Of a stretch of 9,458 nt of DNA, positions 7,066 through 9,458 are shown in pieces. Under the pieces are notes generated by a model. It was not told the DNA's origin. It was given only the letters and a program-made list of their open reading frames with translations, and did no database searches. Position 1 is the first letter of the stretch; each line of letters starts with the position of its first letter. Position numbers and translations under genes: made by a program. Source of the stretch: Planctomycetaceae bacterium (GTDB lineage Bacteria > Planctomycetota > Planctomycetia > Planctomycetales > Planctomycetaceae); assembly GCA_003503535.1 (NCBI GenBank), contig DOCI01000283.1:19512-28969 (forward strand). Direction: 5' to 3'.

Positions 7066-7090
7066 ACTTCGTTCTGGAACGTGCCACCCT
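7050..7090 (-). repeat. Dispersed ~40-bp repeat, copy 3
   Basis: This 41-bp copy has the full core CCACGCCCTTCACTTCGTTCTG plus ACGTGCCACCC. It agrees with copy 1 at 37 of 41 columns, including the GATC at the low-coordinate end. It lies about 28 bp downstream of the M50-HlyD stop codon, in the same orientation as the other copies. Confidence 0.8.
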
Positions 7091-7117
7091 CGGCTCAGAA
7101 GTAAATTTCTTTGAAAT

Positions 7118-9343
7118 TCATAGTCGGAAGTGGAAGGTCTGGCGGAGATAGCGCCAGATCCAGCCGCCGACGGAACGCTTGTCGACGATAAACATCGCTC
7201 GTCCGCTCAAGCCGGTTCGCATCAGGTCGGTTTGCTCGTTCAGTTTGACGGTTGCCTGATAGGCCAGTTCCGTCAATTGTTCCCGGCCTTCGTTGTCGGT
7301 GACGGTTGCCAGATCGCCTCCGCTTTTGTTGGAGAGTTGGCGGGGAGCAAAATCGCTTTGGCGATCGGCAATGCTGGTGATTGAGCCCTCAAAAATCAGA
7401 TCAGGCAGATGGTAGCAACGCAGTTTAACCGGGGTGCCAAGGTCGAGTTCGTTGCGGTCATCCTGAGAAACCAGCAGCACGGCCTGCATCTCTTTGCTGG
7501 GAGCGATGCTCAACACATGCGTGGCTGGTTCGAGATAAGCCTGAAGATTCCGCTCCTCGAAAATCGTTCCGTACCAGGTGCGAAGCTCAGGCTTCGCAGT
7601 TGGGCTCAACCTCGGTTCAGGTTTCGACTCGGCTGCAATGACTTTGCCGGAAATGGGAGCGCGGATTGTTAAATGTTGAATCTGATCGTTGATCTGATTG
7701 AGTTGATCGGTCAAAGAGGAGATTCGCTCATCTGACATGCGGAGTTCGTCGGGATCGTTCAAAGCGACGGCTGTTTTTCGCATGGCTTGCGAAGTTTCGA
7801 GTTCGGTCTGTATTTTGCGTTGTTGATCGTCCAGTTCTTCATTCTTCAGCAAAACCAGAACATCACCGGCTTCGACTTCTGTTCCGGGCTGGACTTTCAC
7901 TTCCTGAAGTTCGCCGGGGGAAATCGAATAAACGTGTTGCACCTGATACGGTTCGAGTGTGAAGCTGGAATGGATCCACCACGGGACCGGGATCATCATC
8001 AGACAGGCAATCAGGCCTGCGAAAACCAATGTGGAAAACGCAATTTTGAGTTTACTCATCGGTTCATTCCTCTGCATCGACAATATTTGGTAAAGCGATT
8101 TTCCCAAACCATAAATCATTGTTCCAAGTGACATCGCGGTCAGGCTCACCGCCAGATTCTGCAAGCCGTACGGTTTCATCCAGGTATAAAGAAACAGAGC
8201 AATGCTCAACACGAGCACCCATTTATAAATCCAGGAGGCGACCGCATACAGGATGAACCAGTGACGATTTCGATCGGGAGCAAACGGATCGTCCGGCATG
8301 TGAATGCCCAGGCAGTACCAGGCAAACGCTTTCATTAACGCTTTGTCGGCTTTCTGCTTGAGATTGGGAATCTCCAGATAATCGCTCAGCATGTAGTAAC
8401 CGTCGAAACGGATGAGCGGGTTCAGGTTGAAGATAACCGTCGAAACTGTCGTCACAAAGAACAGGTTCAGGCAGAGATAATTGAACATCCCCGGCTGCGA
8501 AAACCACCAGCCGAAGACGGCCAGCGAGGAGAGAAAGACTTCAATATAAGCCCCGGCTCCACCAATCCAGATGCGATGCCATTTGTTTTTCATCATCCAG
8601 CTGTCGGAGACATCACAATAAAGGGTCGGACTGAAGACGAGCAGCATCATGCCGATTTTGTGGCACTCACCCCCAAAATGCTTACAGGTCAAACCATGGC
8701 CAAATTCGTGAATGACTTTGGCTCCGGCGATCACCAAATACATATAGAGTAAATTCGGCCAGCCGAAGAATTGCTGAAACTCGGGAAGCTTACTTTGGAA
8801 TTCTTCAAACTGAACGCCCACCAATAACAGTGCGGCTGTCGCCAATGTGACAACCATCATGACTGCCCAGGTGGAGTACATCCACTTGAAGAAGGGGTAG
8901 ATCGCATTGAGCGTCCACTCGGGATCCCAGCCCGGTAACTTCAGAAACAGAAAGTTCTGCATCGTTTGCAGAATTTCTTTGCGGGTGTTTTTCTTGTGCA
9001 GATCGAGTAACGGCCGCCCCTGCCCGAGTCGCGTCGTGAAGAGCAGATTTTTCTCGTGCAGATCGGCCAACAGGTTCTGGACATCGGAGAGTTTGACGGG
9101 AACCGAAGGATTTTCCCGCTGCAAATCCTCGTGTATCTTTTCGAGCGTATTCGGCTCCCGCATCGAATCGAGCACCTGATGCTGTTCGCGAGTCAGGCGG
9201 TAATAGCGTAGCGCAACCGGGTCTTTGACAATCCAGTAGCCCGTTCCCTGATAGCCAATCCGTTCGATACGAAGATCGGGCCGCGTTCGTAGCGGCAATT
9301 CCCTGTCCCCAACGGCTCGAAAATCGGCTTGAGTGATGGACAT
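7118..9343 (-). CDS. PqqD-like/M50 metalloprotease/HlyD fusion membrane protein
   Basis: Encodes 741 residues in three parts. Residues 25-105 resemble the PqqD-like N-terminus of proteins annotated as putative peptide zinc metalloproteases. Residues 155-455 form a multi-helix membrane domain of the M50 (site-2 protease) family, with the zinc motif HEFGH at 212-216 and NPLIRFDGY at 308-316 giving the third ligand, D314. Residues 465-725 form a HlyD/membrane-fusion part: first lipoyl half at 473-500 (V-x-P-G-x-x-V-E-A-G-D), a coiled coil at about 503-556, second lipoyl half at 559-572 (IRAPISGKVIA), then a beta-barrel. The active-site residues are intact. Relatives occur with HlyD adaptors and peptide-export genes, so a role in processing or exporting a peptide or envelope substrate is likely but inferred. 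No Shine-Dalgarno sequence precedes the ATG at 9343. Upstream partner genes would lie beyond the window edge. No interrupted frame was seen. Confidence 0.9.
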   Translation of the reverse strand: MSITQADFRAVGDRELPLRTRPDLRIERIGYQGTGYWIVKDPVALRYYRLTREQHQVLDSMREPNTLEKIHEDLQRENPSVPVKLSDVQNLLADLHEKNLLFTTRLGQGRPLLDLHKKNTRKEILQTMQNFLFLKLPGWDPEWTLNAIYPFFKWMYSTWAVMMVVTLATAALLLVGVQFEEFQSKLPEFQQFFGWPNLLYMYLVIAGAKVIHEFGHGLTCKHFGGECHKIGMMLLVFSPTLYCDVSDSWMMKNKWHRIWIGGAGAYIEVFLSSLAVFGWWFSQPGMFNYLCLNLFFVTTVSTVIFNLNPLIRFDGYYMLSDYLEIPNLKQKADKALMKAFAWYCLGIHMPDDPFAPDRNRHWFILYAVASWIYKWVLVLSIALFLYTWMKPYGLQNLAVSLTAMSLGTMIYGLGKSLYQILSMQRNEPMSKLKIAFSTLVFAGLIACLMMIPVPWWIHSSFTLEPYQVQHVYSISPGELQEVKVQPGTEVEAGDVLVLLKNEELDDQQRKIQTELETSQAMRKTAVALNDPDELRMSDERISSLTDQLNQINDQIQHLTIRAPISGKVIAAESKPEPRLSPTAKPELRTWYGTIFEERNLQAYLEPATHVLSIAPSKEMQAVLLVSQDDRNELDLGTPVKLRCYHLPDLIFEGSITSIADRQSDFAPRQLSNKSGGDLATVTDNEGREQLTELAYQATVKLNEQTDLMRTGLSGRAMFIVDKRSVGGWIWRYLRQTFHFRL

Positions 9344-9360
9344 GGGACAGATTTCAGGGA

Positions 9361-9389
9361 GTTATGTAATTATTGAGGATGTTAGTCAA
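9361..9389 (-). promoter_or_regulatory. Possible promoter for the M50-HlyD gene
   Basis: On the minus strand, TTGACT (9389-9384, 5 of 6 matches to TTGACA) and CATAAC (9366-9361, 4 of 6 matches to TATAAT) are separated by 17 bp. A start near 9354 would leave a leader of only about 10 bases, which fits the missing Shine-Dalgarno sequence. If real, the gene has its own promoter. Confidence 0.35.
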
Positions 9390-9435
9390 CTTACAATACC
9401 CACTCTTTTTAGTCGATGAAAGTGTGGCGAGCCGA

Positions 9436-9452
9436 GTCAGGCACTGCCTGAC
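9436..9452. repeat. 17-bp near-perfect palindrome at the right edge
   Basis: GTCAGGCA and TGCCTGAC are exact reverse complements around a single central base. The element lies 93 to 109 bp upstream of the M50-HlyD start and is cut off from its right-hand context by the window end. It may belong to a dispersed palindromic repeat, be a regulator-binding site, or be the terminator stem of an unseen upstream gene. Confidence 0.5.
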
Positions 9453-9458
9453 CTACAG

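Noticed and set aside
6840..7151. A plus-strand open frame running through dispersed repeat copy 3
   Set aside because: It consists of the propeller gene's 5' end, the repeat and the end of the M50-HlyD gene read backwards. Translated repeats of this kind produce spurious proteins.

Overview
The window looks like a piece of a Planctomycetota chromosome (inference). The grounds are a secreted beta-propeller protein with a W-x-x-W-R-G-P motif right after its signal peptide, a PqqD-like/M50/HlyD fusion protein, a holB gene beside a RicT/PSP1 gene, moderate GC content, and gaps between genes that hold short dispersed repeats. No phage, plasmid, CRISPR, tRNA or rRNA signature was seen.

Six genes are supported, all on the minus strand, so transcription runs from high to low coordinates. 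In that order they are: a 741-residue membrane metalloprotease/membrane-fusion (M50-HlyD) protein (9343-7118); a secreted eight-repeat PQQ-like beta-propeller protein (6874-5522); a MacB/FtsX-type ABC transporter permease with no ATPase gene beside it (5251-3914); a fold-type I PLP-dependent aminotransferase (3539-2265); the DNA polymerase III delta-prime subunit HolB (2150-1092); and a RicT/YaaT-like PSP1-domain protein (944-54). Three starts (holB, aminotransferase, propeller gene) were moved downstream from the longest open frame, using start codon, Shine-Dalgarno or signal-peptide evidence.

The genes fall into two functional groups. The right part encodes envelope functions: membrane proteolysis/export, an extracytoplasmic propeller and an ABC permease. 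The left part encodes cytoplasmic functions: an aminotransferase, the clamp-loader subunit and RicT. The holB-ricT pair matches a linkage known from Bacillus (tmk-yaaQ-yaaR-holB-yaaT). Gaps of about 115 to 375 bp separate the genes, so this is not a tight operon. Weak promoter-like sequences lie ahead of at least three genes.

The least explained material is between the genes. A roughly 40-bp sequence occurs three times in the same orientation, each time 28 to 93 bp downstream of a stop codon. A 96-bp element has 17-bp terminal inverted repeats and an inner hairpin. Several short perfect dyads lie beside gene ends. This suggests a family of small dispersed elements that may act in 3' UTRs or in termination. 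No complete new multi-gene system is visible. The nearest candidate is the M50-HlyD protein, whose likely partners would lie beyond the right edge.
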